A stretch of DNA of 64,000 nt from Bacillus sp. SLBN-46. Its GTDB lineage: Bacteria > Bacillota > Bacilli > Bacillales > Cytobacillaceae. A program made the position numbers and the translations under genes. The notes beneath the pieces were generated by a model, which made no database searches, was not told where the DNA came from, and worked only from the letters and a program-made list of their open reading frames with translations. Of this stretch, positions 26,471 to 34,968 are shown piece by piece. The stretch lies in the NCBI RefSeq assembly GCF_031453555.1, contig NZ_JAVIZM010000001.1, positions 2,735,001-2,799,000 of the forward strand, written 5' to 3'. Every line of letters begins with the position of its first letter. The first letter of the stretch is position 1.

Positions 26471-27517
26471 ATGGACATTCATTCACCTTTATTAAAAATT
26501 AAACTACTAAATCCGAAGTTTCCAAATAAAACGACAGGAATAATTAATGGGCAGTCTTCAGGATTGCTTAACTGGAATGATATCGCGTACCCTCAAATGT
26601 ATGATTTGTATCAAACATTATTATCAAATTTTTGGAAAGCACAAGAGATTAATATGCAAGATGATATTAAGCAGTGGGACCAACTTAGCTTAACAGAAAA
26701 AGATGTATTTTTGCGTATTAATACACAACTGGCCTCATTGGACAGCCTGCAAACACCAACGATGTGCCAAGTGATGGATTATGTGTCAGATTCAAGTATG
26801 AAAGCCATATTTGCGGTGATTGCACAGCAGGAGGCGGTTCATAACGAATCATATTCCTATATTCTAAGTTCTCTTGTACCTTTAAGTGAGCAAAATGACC
26901 GATTCAATCAAGCTAAAAGTGATTCGATCGTGCAAAAAAGAAATCAACTCATATTAAATTCTTATGAAAGCTTTCGAGAAAATCCTACTCCACAAAATCT
27001 ATTTCAATTAGGTGTAAATTCTATCAATCTGGAGGGTATTTATTTTTATGCAGGCTTTGCTTTTTTCTATTATCTTGCCGGACAGCAAAAAATGTTAAAG
27101 ACAAGCACAATGATTAGCTATATTCAACGTGATGAAATGCAACATGCTTATTTTATGGCTCAGTTTTTACGCATCCTTTTAACTGAGAATCCAAAATTAA
27201 ATAATGAGGCAAACATTGACTATATTTATCATACAGTTGGACAGGCTGTTGAGCTAGAAAAAGAATGGGCTCGTGTGATTTTCCGAGAGATAGATGGAAT
27301 TAATATAAATCAGTATGAGGAGTACACCGAATATCTTGCTAATAAACGTTTGCGTCAGCTTGGTTTGCAAAATCTCTACCTGGACAGAAGTAATCCAATG
27401 CCGTGGATTCATGTTTTCAGCGATGAAATGATGAATGAAACGAAGTCTGATTTTTTTGAGCAGAAATCAAGGACGTATTCAAAGGTTACACAATCCAATG
27501 GATTTGATGAATTATGA
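26471..27517 (+). CDS. Class I ribonucleotide reductase beta subunit
   Basis: This 348-residue ferritin-like protein supplies the radical for the alpha subunit. The first ligand region lies in ASLDSLQ. The central helix reads QEAVHNESYSYIL, with Glu, His three residues later and Tyr four further on, matching the E-x-x-H-x-x-x-Y of radical-tyrosine enzymes. The later helices have SINLEGIYFYAGFAFFY and QRDEMQHAYF for the remaining Glu and His ligands. The metal (Fe or Mn) cannot be read from sequence. It sits 15 bp after the alpha gene and overlaps the flavodoxin gene by four bases. Confidence 0.92.
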   Translation: MDIHSPLLKIKLLNPKFPNKTTGIINGQSSGLLNWNDIAYPQMYDLYQTLLSNFWKAQEINMQDDIKQWDQLSLTEKDVFLRINTQLASLDSLQTPTMCQVMDYVSDSSMKAIFAVIAQQEAVHNESYSYILSSLVPLSEQNDRFNQAKSDSIVQKRNQLILNSYESFRENPTPQNLFQLGVNSINLEGIYFYAGFAFFYYLAGQQKMLKTSTMISYIQRDEMQHAYFMAQFLRILLTENPKLNNEANIDYIYHTVGQAVELEKEWARVIFREIDGININQYEEYTEYLANKRLRQLGLQNLYLDRSNPMPWIHVFSDEMMNETKSDFFEQKSRTYSKVTQSNGFDEL

Positions 27518-27978
27518 AAATAGCTATCGTGTATTCTTCTAAAACTGGGAATACAGAAGAATTAGTTCATTTGATTCAAAAGTTATTCATTAGGAAGAAT
27601 GTTGTTGTTAAACTTTTTAGAATTGAGCAATTTGAAATCATTGATTTAAATTACTATGAAGCTATTGTGATTGGAACCTATACATGGGGAGATGGAAATA
27701 TACCACGTGAAATGATGGGCATTTTTCATGCATTTGAAACGCAAAACGTGAAGAATATTGTTACTGCCGTTGTTGGGACAGGGGACAGTGGGTATCCAAA
27801 TTTTTGTGGGGCTGTTGATGAATTTAAAAGTATGCTTTATTATCACACTCATTTAGCTGTTACACTTAAAATTGAGGTTTCACCTCAAAAGGAAGACTTG
27901 AGCCGCTGCATACGGTTTGTTGAAATTGTATTGGAAAAGGTCCTCACTTTATCGAAGCGATCTAAAGATAAAGAGTAA
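27514..27978 (+). CDS. Flavodoxin of the ribonucleotide reductase operon
   Basis: This 154-residue flavodoxin-like protein has the FMN phosphate loop VYSSKTGNTEEL, the second loop GTYTWGDGNIP and the third loop GTGDSGYPNFCGAVD. It is coupled to the beta-subunit gene by a 4-base overlap. In class Ib systems the NrdI flavoprotein oxidises the metal cofactor. This sequence is closer to ordinary electron-transfer flavodoxins (YkuN-like), so it may maintain or reduce the cofactor rather than act as a true NrdI. The operon position is the main evidence for its role. Confidence 0.85.
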   Translation: MKIAIVYSSKTGNTEELVHLIQKLFIRKNVVVKLFRIEQFEIIDLNYYEAIVIGTYTWGDGNIPREMMGIFHAFETQNVKNIVTAVVGTGDSGYPNFCGAVDEFKSMLYYHTHLAVTLKIEVSPQKEDLSRCIRFVEIVLEKVLTLSKRSKDKE

Positions 27979-27995
27979 AAAGTAAAAAGTAAGAC

Positions 27996-28029
27996 AAGAA
28001 GAGGTTGCAATTGAGGCAACTTCTTCTTT
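27996..28029. terminator. Bidirectional terminator between flavodoxin and pepF genes
   Basis: AAGAAGAGGTTGC pairs with GCAACTTCTTCTT with one unpaired base, around a short loop. T-rich flanks on both strands serve two convergent genes. Confidence 0.75.
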
Positions 28030-28034
28030 AATAA

Positions 28035-29849
28035 CTACTTAAATGATTCTTCTAATTCATCAATCAATGAACCTACAAATGCCACAGCTTTACTGATAGG
28101 TTCTGGCGTAGACATATTAATTCCGGCATGTTTTAATAACTCAAGTGGCTCCATTGTTCCACCTGCACGCAGTACCTCTAACCATCTATCTACGGCTGGC
28201 TGGCCTTCTTCTTTAATCATTTGCGCGACGGCTGTTGATGCAGTTAACCCTGCAGAATAAGTGTATGGATATAATCCCATGTAATAGTGTGGTTGGCGCA
28301 TCCAAGTTAAGCTTGCTCCTTCATCTATTACAACCGTATCTCCCCAAAACTCGGTAAGAACAGATTTGGTTACTTCTGTTAATGTTTTCGCTGTTAGTGC
28401 TTTTCCCTCTTCAGCAAGAGCGTAGACTCTCCGTTGATATTCTGCTTCAAGTAAATGGGTGACAAAATTATGATAATAAGTTCCTAACAGTTGAAGAACA
28501 ACCCAACGGCGCATTTGTTTATCTTTATATTTATTGAGTAAATGCTGACCTAATAGCATTTCATTCATGGTTGATGGTGCTTCTACAAAATACATGGAAG
28601 GGCGGACATTCATTATCCGTTGATTTTTATTCGCTAAAAAGAAATGTCCTGCATGCCCAAATTCATGTGTTAAGGTAAAGCATCCACGCATATTATCCTG
28701 CCAAGTAATAAGGATATATGGATGAGACCCATACGGGCTGGAGCAGAAAGCTCCTGTGGATTTTCCAACATTATCTGCTAAGTCAACCCATCTTTCCTTA
28801 AACCCTCTTTCTATGATTTCGGAATATTCAGGACCCATTATCTTTAAAGAATCCAATATGAGTTGGGTCGCCTCTTCATAAGTAGTTTTTGGTTCGAAGT
28901 CTGGGTCAAGTGGTGCTTTCAAATCACAAAAAAGCATTTGCGGAAGACCAAGAACTTTTTGTTTTAATTGGGCAAATCTCCTCATATGTGGGGCAAGTTC
29001 TTTATATATAATGTCTATTTGGTTATTATACATCTCCAAAGTTACCTGCTGGGGCTCAAGCAACATATGGGTAACAGACTCGTAATTCCGTAAGCGTGCA
29101 AGAGTGACTTGCTTCTTTACCTCTGTAGCGTAGGTTGCAGCCATTGTATTTGTGTACTTTTTTAGAGTTTCAACGAAAGAGTAATAGGCCTTTCTTCGAA
29201 CCTCTGTATTTGCTGAGAATTCGTAGCGGCTCTCAAATAATGCAAACGAAACAGGCAATTCCTGACCACTTTCATCTTTTATCGGAGAAAAATCCATATC
29301 CGCCAATTTTGTCATTTGGTAAATTTGATATGGGGCTCCTTGAAGTTCACCTAAAGCAGCAAGCGCTTCCTCTGTATCAGGAGATAGTCTATGTTTTTTC
29401 GTTTCTAGAAGCTCCATTAAATTTTTTTGGAAGGCATCAAGACCAGGCTCCGCTAAAATGTATTTTTCGACAACTCCTTCCTCAAGGGCAAGAATTTCAG
29501 AATGAATGAACGATAAAGCAGCGATACTTTTCGTTCGTAATGCTGAAAATTTTGCTGAATTTTCCTGATTAACTGGGTCAGTTCCGTCTGCGGATTGTTT
29601 AAGGTTCGCATATGTCCAAGCTTTTGTAATTTTCATGGAAAGCTGTTCCTGTGCACATAAGCAGTCTAATAATGTCTTTGCACCTGTATGTAAAGTCCCC
29701 TTAAATTGGTCAAACTTGTTGATTTCATGGTCAATTGTTATTAGTTCCTCTTCCCATGACTGCTCTGAGGGGAATAAGTCATCCAGATTCCATGTCAAAT
29801 CTTCGGGTACTTCTGAGCGGGTTAACCGTTTTACTACTGTTTCTTCCAT
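28035..29849 (-). CDS. pepF: Oligoendopeptidase F
   Basis: This 604-residue M3-family zinc metallopeptidase has the HEFGH zinc motif in FTLTHEFGHAGHFFL, followed by the Glu-containing EAPSTMNEML ligand region. The N-terminus has VPEDLTWNLDDLFPSEQSWEEEL, characteristic of PepF. It cleaves short peptides of roughly 7-17 residues in the cytoplasm. AGGAGGAGACTAG precedes the ATG on the minus strand. It is monocistronic. Confidence 0.95.
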   Translation of the reverse strand: MEETVVKRLTRSEVPEDLTWNLDDLFPSEQSWEEELITIDHEINKFDQFKGTLHTGAKTLLDCLCAQEQLSMKITKAWTYANLKQSADGTDPVNQENSAKFSALRTKSIAALSFIHSEILALEEGVVEKYILAEPGLDAFQKNLMELLETKKHRLSPDTEEALAALGELQGAPYQIYQMTKLADMDFSPIKDESGQELPVSFALFESRYEFSANTEVRRKAYYSFVETLKKYTNTMAATYATEVKKQVTLARLRNYESVTHMLLEPQQVTLEMYNNQIDIIYKELAPHMRRFAQLKQKVLGLPQMLFCDLKAPLDPDFEPKTTYEEATQLILDSLKIMGPEYSEIIERGFKERWVDLADNVGKSTGAFCSSPYGSHPYILITWQDNMRGCFTLTHEFGHAGHFFLANKNQRIMNVRPSMYFVEAPSTMNEMLLGQHLLNKYKDKQMRRWVVLQLLGTYYHNFVTHLLEAEYQRRVYALAEEGKALTAKTLTEVTKSVLTEFWGDTVVIDEGASLTWMRQPHYYMGLYPYTYSAGLTASTAVAQMIKEEGQPAVDRWLEVLRAGGTMEPLELLKHAGINMSTPEPISKAVAFVGSLIDELEESFK

Positions 29850-30001
29850 CTAGTCTCCTCCTAACATTCTTTCGAGCTACTAAATTTATCATATATTATT
29901 AGAAAATTAAGTCAAATAAAAACTAATACACCAACTTTATGGTTTTCCAAATTTTTTGACTATTTATTGACCGTTTAATTTTTTGAGTGATATCATATTA
30001 A

Positions 30002-30015
30002 TGGAAACGCTTACT
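30002..30015 (+). promoter_or_regulatory. cre-like catabolite repression site
   Basis: TGGAAACGCTTACT matches 13 of 14 positions of the CcpA cre consensus and lies 20 bp before the start of the 2-hydroxyacid oxidase gene. CcpA would act here as a roadblock. Confidence 0.6.
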
Positions 30016-30035
30016 GAAAAAGGGGGTATAGCACG

Positions 30036-31187
30036 ATGGGTTTCGGTAATCAAGTCCAATTTAAAGTTTATCAAGGAATAGAGAATACTATTGTTCCAGT
30101 TTCATATGAAGAGTTAGAGGCTAAGGCTAAAGAGCAACTTGAGGCAAAGCCATATTACTACGTTGCCGCTTCTGCTGGTGCTGAAGTAACAGCAAGGAAC
30201 AATAATAAGTCATTTGAAAAGTGGCATATCGTCCCACGCATGTTATGCAATACCGCATCAAGAGATCTAAGTATCGAGCTGTTTGGCAAAAAACTTCAGT
30301 ATCCTTTATTGCTCGCACCAATAGGAGTTCAGTCGATCGTCCATCCTGAAGGCGAGCTAGCAACAGCACGGGCTGCAGCTGACATAGGTGTCCCGCTCAT
30401 AGCAAGTACTGCTTCTACATACAGTCTTGAAAAAATCTCTGCAGAAATGGGAGAAGGGGATAGATGGTTTCAGCTGTATTGGAGTAGCGACAGGGAAATT
30501 GCTGCAAGTATGGTAAAAAGAGCCGAGGCAGAGGGATATAGTGCTATAGTGATTACAGTTGATACCCCAATGATGGCATGGCGTGAGAAAGATATTGAAC
30601 ATGCATATTTGCCGTTTTTAGAAGCAAAAGGTATTGGTAACTATTTGGAAGATCCTGTTTTTTGTTCACGCTTAGAGAAGTCCCCAAAAGAGGATATGAA
30701 ATCCGCCATCATGCTTTGGGCTCAAGTATTCGGAAATCCTTCCTTAACCTGGAAAGATATAGAATTTATTAAAGAACAAACCGCACTGCCAATTCTGTTA
30801 AAAGGTATTTTACATCCTGAAGATGCCAAGCTCGCATTATTGCATGGAGTAGATGGAATTATTGTCAGCAATCATGGCGGTAGACAAGTCGATGGAGCCA
30901 TTCCAGCTATTGATGCATTACCAGATATTGTTGATATAGTGAGAGATGAAATCCCCGTACTAATGGACAGTGGGATTAGAAGAGGCTCTGATATTGTTAA
31001 AGCCATTGCGCTAGGTGCCAAAGCGGTATTGGTAGGTCGACCTTATATGTATGGATTAGCTTTGGCTGGAGAAGAAGGAGTGAAACAGGTACTCCGTAAC
31101 TTGATTGCAGATTTTGACTTAACCTTAGCTTTATCAGGAAAACGATCGGTAAGGGAGTTAGATCGGGATTTATTAAGAAAAATATAA
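30036..31187 (+). CDS. FMN-dependent 2-hydroxyacid oxidase (lactate 2-monooxygenase-like)
   Basis: This 383-residue TIM-barrel flavoprotein belongs to the glycolate/lactate oxidase family. Visible features are YYYVAASAGAEVTARNN at the N-terminus, the FMN-binding PLLLAPIGVQ, FQLYWSSDRE, LPILLKGILHPEDA with the catalytic Lys region, and the catalytic His/Arg in SNHGGRQVDGA. RRGSDIVKAIALGAKAVLVGRP is seen near the end. The length and the AGAEVTARNN segment favour the lactate 2-monooxygenase-like subgroup. A thioesterase gene follows 20 bp downstream. Confidence 0.9.
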   Translation: MGFGNQVQFKVYQGIENTIVPVSYEELEAKAKEQLEAKPYYYVAASAGAEVTARNNNKSFEKWHIVPRMLCNTASRDLSIELFGKKLQYPLLLAPIGVQSIVHPEGELATARAAADIGVPLIASTASTYSLEKISAEMGEGDRWFQLYWSSDREIAASMVKRAEAEGYSAIVITVDTPMMAWREKDIEHAYLPFLEAKGIGNYLEDPVFCSRLEKSPKEDMKSAIMLWAQVFGNPSLTWKDIEFIKEQTALPILLKGILHPEDAKLALLHGVDGIIVSNHGGRQVDGAIPAIDALPDIVDIVRDEIPVLMDSGIRRGSDIVKAIALGAKAVLVGRPYMYGLALAGEEGVKQVLRNLIADFDLTLALSGKRSVRELDRDLLRKI

Positions 31188-31206
31188 CGTAATGGGGGAG
31201 AAAACA

Positions 31207-31692
31207 TTGGAAGAAAATATAGTAGTAGCCATTCAAGATGAGTACCCAGATGATTTTGCTTGGTGTTATGGCTGTGGCAGATTAAATGAAGAGGGGCACC
31301 ATTTTCGTACTTGTTGGCAAGGGGAGAAGACGGTAACAATTTTTAGTCCAGAGGCAAGACATCTAGCACTTCCGGGATTTGTCTATGGCGGAATTGTTGC
31401 GTCGTTAATCGATTGTCATGGGACGGGCTCAGCATCGTTGGCCCTTCATCGTAAGAATGGTCATGAACCTGGTGAAGGAGCAGAGCCACCTCGCTTTGTC
31501 ACTGCTTCACTGAACGTAAACTTTATTAAGCCGACTCCACATGGCGTGCCTCTGAAGGCTGTTGGAACAGTACACGAAATTCACCCAAAGAAATATAAAG
31601 TTGAAACAGAGGTTTATGCCAATGATTTACTCTGTGCTCGTGGTGAGGTTGTTGCGGTCGTCATGCCAAGCACATTTTTAAAAAAAGAATAA
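31207..31692 (+). CDS. PaaI-type hotdog thioesterase
   Basis: This 161-residue hotdog protein has DFAWCYGCGRLNEEGHHFRT, the segment ALPGFVYGGIVASLIDCHGTGSA (the G-G-x-x-x-x-x-x-D helix of PaaI thioesterases), and FIKPTPHGVPLKAVG. It should cleave acyl-CoA thioesters. A TTG start at 31207 is chosen because GGGGGAG lies six bases upstream. The in-frame ATG at 31192 lacks a ribosome site and would itself supply part of that G-rich run. It is probably co-transcribed with the preceding oxidase gene. Confidence 0.85.
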   Translation: MEENIVVAIQDEYPDDFAWCYGCGRLNEEGHHFRTCWQGEKTVTIFSPEARHLALPGFVYGGIVASLIDCHGTGSASLALHRKNGHEPGEGAEPPRFVTASLNVNFIKPTPHGVPLKAVGTVHEIHPKKYKVETEVYANDLLCARGEVVAVVMPSTFLKKE

Positions 31693-31708
31693 ACTAATTA
31701 GCAGAGGG

Positions 31709-31740
31709 CTGACTCAAAACTAAGAGTCAGTCTAATTTTT
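31709..31740 (+). terminator. Terminator of the oxidase-thioesterase unit
   Basis: CTGACTC pairs perfectly with GAGTCAG around an 8-base loop, followed by TCTAATTTTT. Confidence 0.7.
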
Positions 31741-31838
31741 TGAAAATTTGTCATCAAAATGTAATGTTCTATATTGAAACCAATGAAGCCTTCCAGCCGT
31801 CAAATTAAGTAGGAGCTTATTGCTTGGGAGGTTAACAG

Positions 31839-32228
31839 ATGGGGAAGATGAAAAACTTAGTCATTACCATAGTGATTATTTTTGCTCTTGTTTCCGGTTT
31901 GGTGATGAGTACATTTGGATCGGCCATATATCAAGAAGGAAATCCACTGCCAATCCTTGTGTCTGCAATCAAACTTCAATTTTCTCAGTCAAATTATGCA
32001 CAGTTCTCCAAAACAGAAAAAAGAAGCAGGTACCTGTCAGAAAAACAGGGTAATGATGGCTACTTAGTTGTGGAAGAATTTATGAAATCAAAAGGATGGT
32101 CGTTTCAAGAGAAAATGGGCTCTGGATTGATTTTCACCAAAAATGGAGAAGATGCAGTGGTGGAAGTCCGACAATACTCTAAATATTATTTTATTTGGGA
32201 GATTCAGAAGGCGTTTTTCAGTAAGTAA
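31839..32228 (+). CDS. Hypothetical protein with N-terminal membrane helix, 129 aa
   Basis: I do not recognise the family. The protein has an N-terminal hydrophobic helix (LVITIVIIFALVSGLVMS), then a region of about 50 polar residues, then a small domain with GNDGYLVVEEFMKSKGWSFQEKMGSGLIF and EVRQYSKYYFIWEI. The layout suggests an anchored extracytoplasmic protein. TGGGAGG precedes the ATG. It is monocistronic between two terminators. Confidence 0.65.
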   Translation: MGKMKNLVITIVIIFALVSGLVMSTFGSAIYQEGNPLPILVSAIKLQFSQSNYAQFSKTEKRSRYLSEKQGNDGYLVVEEFMKSKGWSFQEKMGSGLIFTKNGEDAVVEVRQYSKYYFIWEIQKAFFSK

Positions 32229-32262
32229 ATTCAGTCATAACCATATACATATACATAAGAAG

Positions 32263-32290
32263 ACCCCTAATCGTATAGAATAGGGGTTTT
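32263..32290. terminator. Bidirectional terminator between 129-aa gene and tetR
   Basis: ACCCCTA pairs with TAGGGGT around an 11-base loop, followed by TTTT. It lies between convergent genes. Confidence 0.65.
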
Positions 32291-32298
32291 CGTTCGTA

Positions 32299-33198
32299 TC
32301 AATCCTCAAGTTGACTAAAGAAGTCTTTAACCAACTTTTCCAGTGGTGGGAGTTCTTTGGCCAGATAATTGTTCTCTTTCAGAGTGTAAAGAGCACTTTC
32401 AGTAATAAATTTGCGGGGTACACCGGAATGTAATAGTTCATCAATAATAAAATCCAGCAGTTCAATAAATTTAGTCTGTTCTGCTTCAATAGAAATATGT
32501 TTTGCAATCGTTTTTCTTAATGTGACCGAGTACTGAAGAAGTTGAGTTTTAAAACCCTTATCATTTTTTTGACAGCCAGGAAGCCATTTTTCAATCAATT
32601 CTGGTTGAAGCAATTGATCATTGGAGTCGACTACATCTTCCACCATTTTTACTAGGCGGCTAACACTATAACGTACTACTTGACTGACTTTTTCTCCCGT
32701 TTCATACGCCATTCGATTGTATTGTACATTTATTTGGAGAATTCCCTGAAACATTATTGCACAATCTAACAAATAAGGTCTTTTGTCCTCGCCAAAAATT
32801 TCAATAAAACGCTTATAGTACCAGTGAAGAGAATTCAAGCGACTACGCAGAATAAACTGTTTAAGGTCATTATCATTGGAAGCCATAACCTCTTCAAATA
32901 AAGCAATTAATTTATTTTTTCTATTTGTAATCATTTGCAATTCAATCTGTTTAATAAATATTTCAATATCTGAAGGATCCTGACCGACGAGTAAGTCATT
33001 TTTTTCCTTCTCCAGCTTTTTGTGAATGGTTTTATAAATTGCGATTAATAACTCATTCTTTGAAGAAAAATAATTATAAAATGTACCCTTTGAAATACCG
33101 CTATAATCTAAAATGTCTTGAATAGATGTTGCTTGGAAACCCTTTTCAATAAATAATTGATGGGCAGAATGAATAACATTTTGTTTCCGATTGTACAT
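32299..33198 (-). CDS. TetR/AcrR-family transcriptional regulator
   Basis: This 299-residue protein has the N-terminal TetR helix-turn-helix (about residues 8-55: VIHSAHQLFIEKGFQATSI, then GISKGTFYNYFSSKNELL). A long C-terminal ligand-binding part follows, longer than the typical 190-220 residues of the family. It is divergent from the MFS exporter gene at 33384. By the usual TetR arrangement it should repress that gene, and probably itself, until an exported compound binds. A 28-bp inverted repeat just upstream is a candidate operator. Confidence 0.9.
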   Translation of the reverse strand: MYNRKQNVIHSAHQLFIEKGFQATSIQDILDYSGISKGTFYNYFSSKNELLIAIYKTIHKKLEKEKNDLLVGQDPSDIEIFIKQIELQMITNRKNKLIALFEEVMASNDNDLKQFILRSRLNSLHWYYKRFIEIFGEDKRPYLLDCAIMFQGILQINVQYNRMAYETGEKVSQVVRYSVSRLVKMVEDVVDSNDQLLQPELIEKWLPGCQKNDKGFKTQLLQYSVTLRKTIAKHISIEAEQTKFIELLDFIIDELLHSGVPRKFITESALYTLKENNYLAKELPPLEKLVKDFFSQLED

Positions 33199-33219
33199 AT
33201 AATCACCCTAAAATGGATT

Positions 33220-33247
33220 TGTACTGACTGTATAGAAATATAGTACA
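33220..33247. promoter_or_regulatory. Candidate TetR-family operator (inverted repeat)
   Basis: TGTACT at 33220 and AGTACA at 33242 form a dyad with 16 bases between them, in the divergent region between the regulator and the MFS gene. Size and position fit a TetR-family operator. The assignment is inference. Confidence 0.5.
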
Positions 33248-33294
33248 TTATTTCTAATGTCTTTACAAACCCATAAATTTGTAGATATTTTTAA

Positions 33295-33323
33295 TTGCAA
33301 AAATTGAACTCACAGTATATTAT
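33295..33323 (+). promoter_or_regulatory. Sigma-A-like promoter of MFS gene
   Basis: TTGCAA (33295-33300), a 17-base spacer and TATTAT (33318-33323) lie 60 bp before the MFS start. Confidence 0.55.
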
Positions 33324-33383
33324 TATGTAAGTGTGAAACAGGGGTATAAAAAATTGAACTAAAAGTTTATAGGGGGAAATTCA

Positions 33384-34928
33384 ATGGATCAATCAAAAGC
33401 TGAGGCTAAACGTCCTCCATACGGGATTATTGCGGTCTTAATGATTGGAGCCTTTATTGCATTCTTAAATAACACATTACTAAATATCGCACTACCTTCC
33501 ATTATGAAGGATTTAGAAATCGAAGCTTCGACGGTTCAATGGCTAACAACAGGATTTATGTTAGTAAATGGAATTCTTATTCCATTGTCAGCATTTTTAA
33601 TTCAAAAATTCTCTGTTCGTCAACTTTTCTTAGCAGCAATGATTTTATTTACAGTCGGTACTGTTTTAGCTGGATTTGCGCATGCGTTCCCATTATTACT
33701 AACCGGTCGGATGATTCAGGCTTCTGGTTCTGCCATAATGATGCCTTTATTAATGAACGTAATGTTAACTAGTTTTCCAGTTGAAAAACGTGGAATGGCG
33801 ATGGGCGTATTTGGATTAGTATTAATGTTTGCCCCAGCTATTGGACCGACGTTATCAGGCTGGATTATTGAACACTATGATTGGAGAATGCTTTTCCATT
33901 TTATTACGCCAATCGCGATTGTTGTCGTATTAATTGGATTTTTCTTACTTAAAGATAAAAAAGGAAAAGTTGATATCAAACTTGATTTCTTATCTGTTAT
34001 CTTATCTAGCGTAGGGTTTGGTGGAATATTATATGGATTTAGTTCTGCTGGTAAGGACGGATGGGACAGTCCAAAGGTATACGGCACCCTTGCAATTGGT
34101 GTCATTGCCTTAGTAACCTTTATTTTACGTCAATTAAATCAAGAAAGACCACTGCTTAATTTTAGAATCTACAAATACCCAATGTTCGCATTATCGTCAG
34201 CGATTTCCATGGTTGTTACTATGGCAATGTTTTCTGGGATGCTCCTACTACCAATTTATGTGCAAACAATTCGTGGGATTTCACCGTTTGATGCAGGTTT
34301 AATGTTGCTACCAGGGGCTATTTCAATGGCAATTATGATGCCGATTACTGGAAAACTATTTGACAAATTTGGTGGCCGTTTATTAGCCATTATCGGTTTA
34401 ACCATTACGGTAGTAACCAGCTATTTATTCAGTAAATTAACACTTGAAACAACTTATACACACTTAATTATTTTATATACGCTTCGTATGTTTGGTATGT
34501 CAATGGTTAATATGCCAGTTACGACAAATGGATTAAACCAATTGCCAGCAAGGTTTTACCCACATGGTACAGCGATGAACAATACGATGTCACAGGTTTC
34601 AGGAGCAATTGGTACGGCTTTATTGGTAACAGTAATGACAACCCGTGCGAAAACACATGCAACGGAACTTGTTGCAGCAGCCAAAGCCAAGATGCTCAGC
34701 AATCCGCCGACAACAGCGATTACTGAGGCTATGAAATTAAAAATGCAACACGACATCCAAATGAAAGCTATGCTTGAAGGGATAAATGATGCGTTCTATG
34801 TAAGTGTTTTTATCGCTGGTCTTGCTTTAGTCCTTGCACTTTTCATTAAACGTGCAAAACAAGCAGAAGACCCAGGAGAAGCTAAGCCAGCAGGCAATAA
34901 AGTAACTGCAAAGCTAGCTGAAAATTAA
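33384..34928 (+). CDS. MFS drug-efflux transporter, DHA2 (EmrB/QacA) family
   Basis: This 514-residue protein is predicted to have 14 membrane helices. Motifs are LNNTLLNIALPSIMKDL at helix 1, VQWLTTGFMLVNGILIPLSAFL, the motif C-like GLVLMFAPAIGPTLSGWI, and MVNMPVTTNGLNQLP. DHA2 exporters use the proton gradient to expel hydrophobic or cationic compounds. It is divergent from the TetR-family gene. A strong terminator follows, and a group II intron has entered directly behind it. Confidence 0.93.
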   Translation: MDQSKAEAKRPPYGIIAVLMIGAFIAFLNNTLLNIALPSIMKDLEIEASTVQWLTTGFMLVNGILIPLSAFLIQKFSVRQLFLAAMILFTVGTVLAGFAHAFPLLLTGRMIQASGSAIMMPLLMNVMLTSFPVEKRGMAMGVFGLVLMFAPAIGPTLSGWIIEHYDWRMLFHFITPIAIVVVLIGFFLLKDKKGKVDIKLDFLSVILSSVGFGGILYGFSSAGKDGWDSPKVYGTLAIGVIALVTFILRQLNQERPLLNFRIYKYPMFALSSAISMVVTMAMFSGMLLLPIYVQTIRGISPFDAGLMLLPGAISMAIMMPITGKLFDKFGGRLLAIIGLTITVVTSYLFSKLTLETTYTHLIILYTLRMFGMSMVNMPVTTNGLNQLPARFYPHGTAMNNTMSQVSGAIGTALLVTVMTTRAKTHATELVAAAKAKMLSNPPTTAITEAMKLKMQHDIQMKAMLEGINDAFYVSVFIAGLALVLALFIKRAKQAEDPGEAKPAGNKVTAKLAEN

Positions 34929-34934
34929 GGATTG

Positions 34935-34968
34935 AAGTGCCAGGCTCAAAAGTGCCTGGCACTTTTTT
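34935..34968 (+). terminator. Terminator of MFS gene, intron insertion point
   Basis: AAGTGCCAGGC pairs with GCCTGGCACTT (11 bp, 8-base loop), followed by six T's ending at 34968. The group II intron begins at the next base. Confidence 0.9.
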
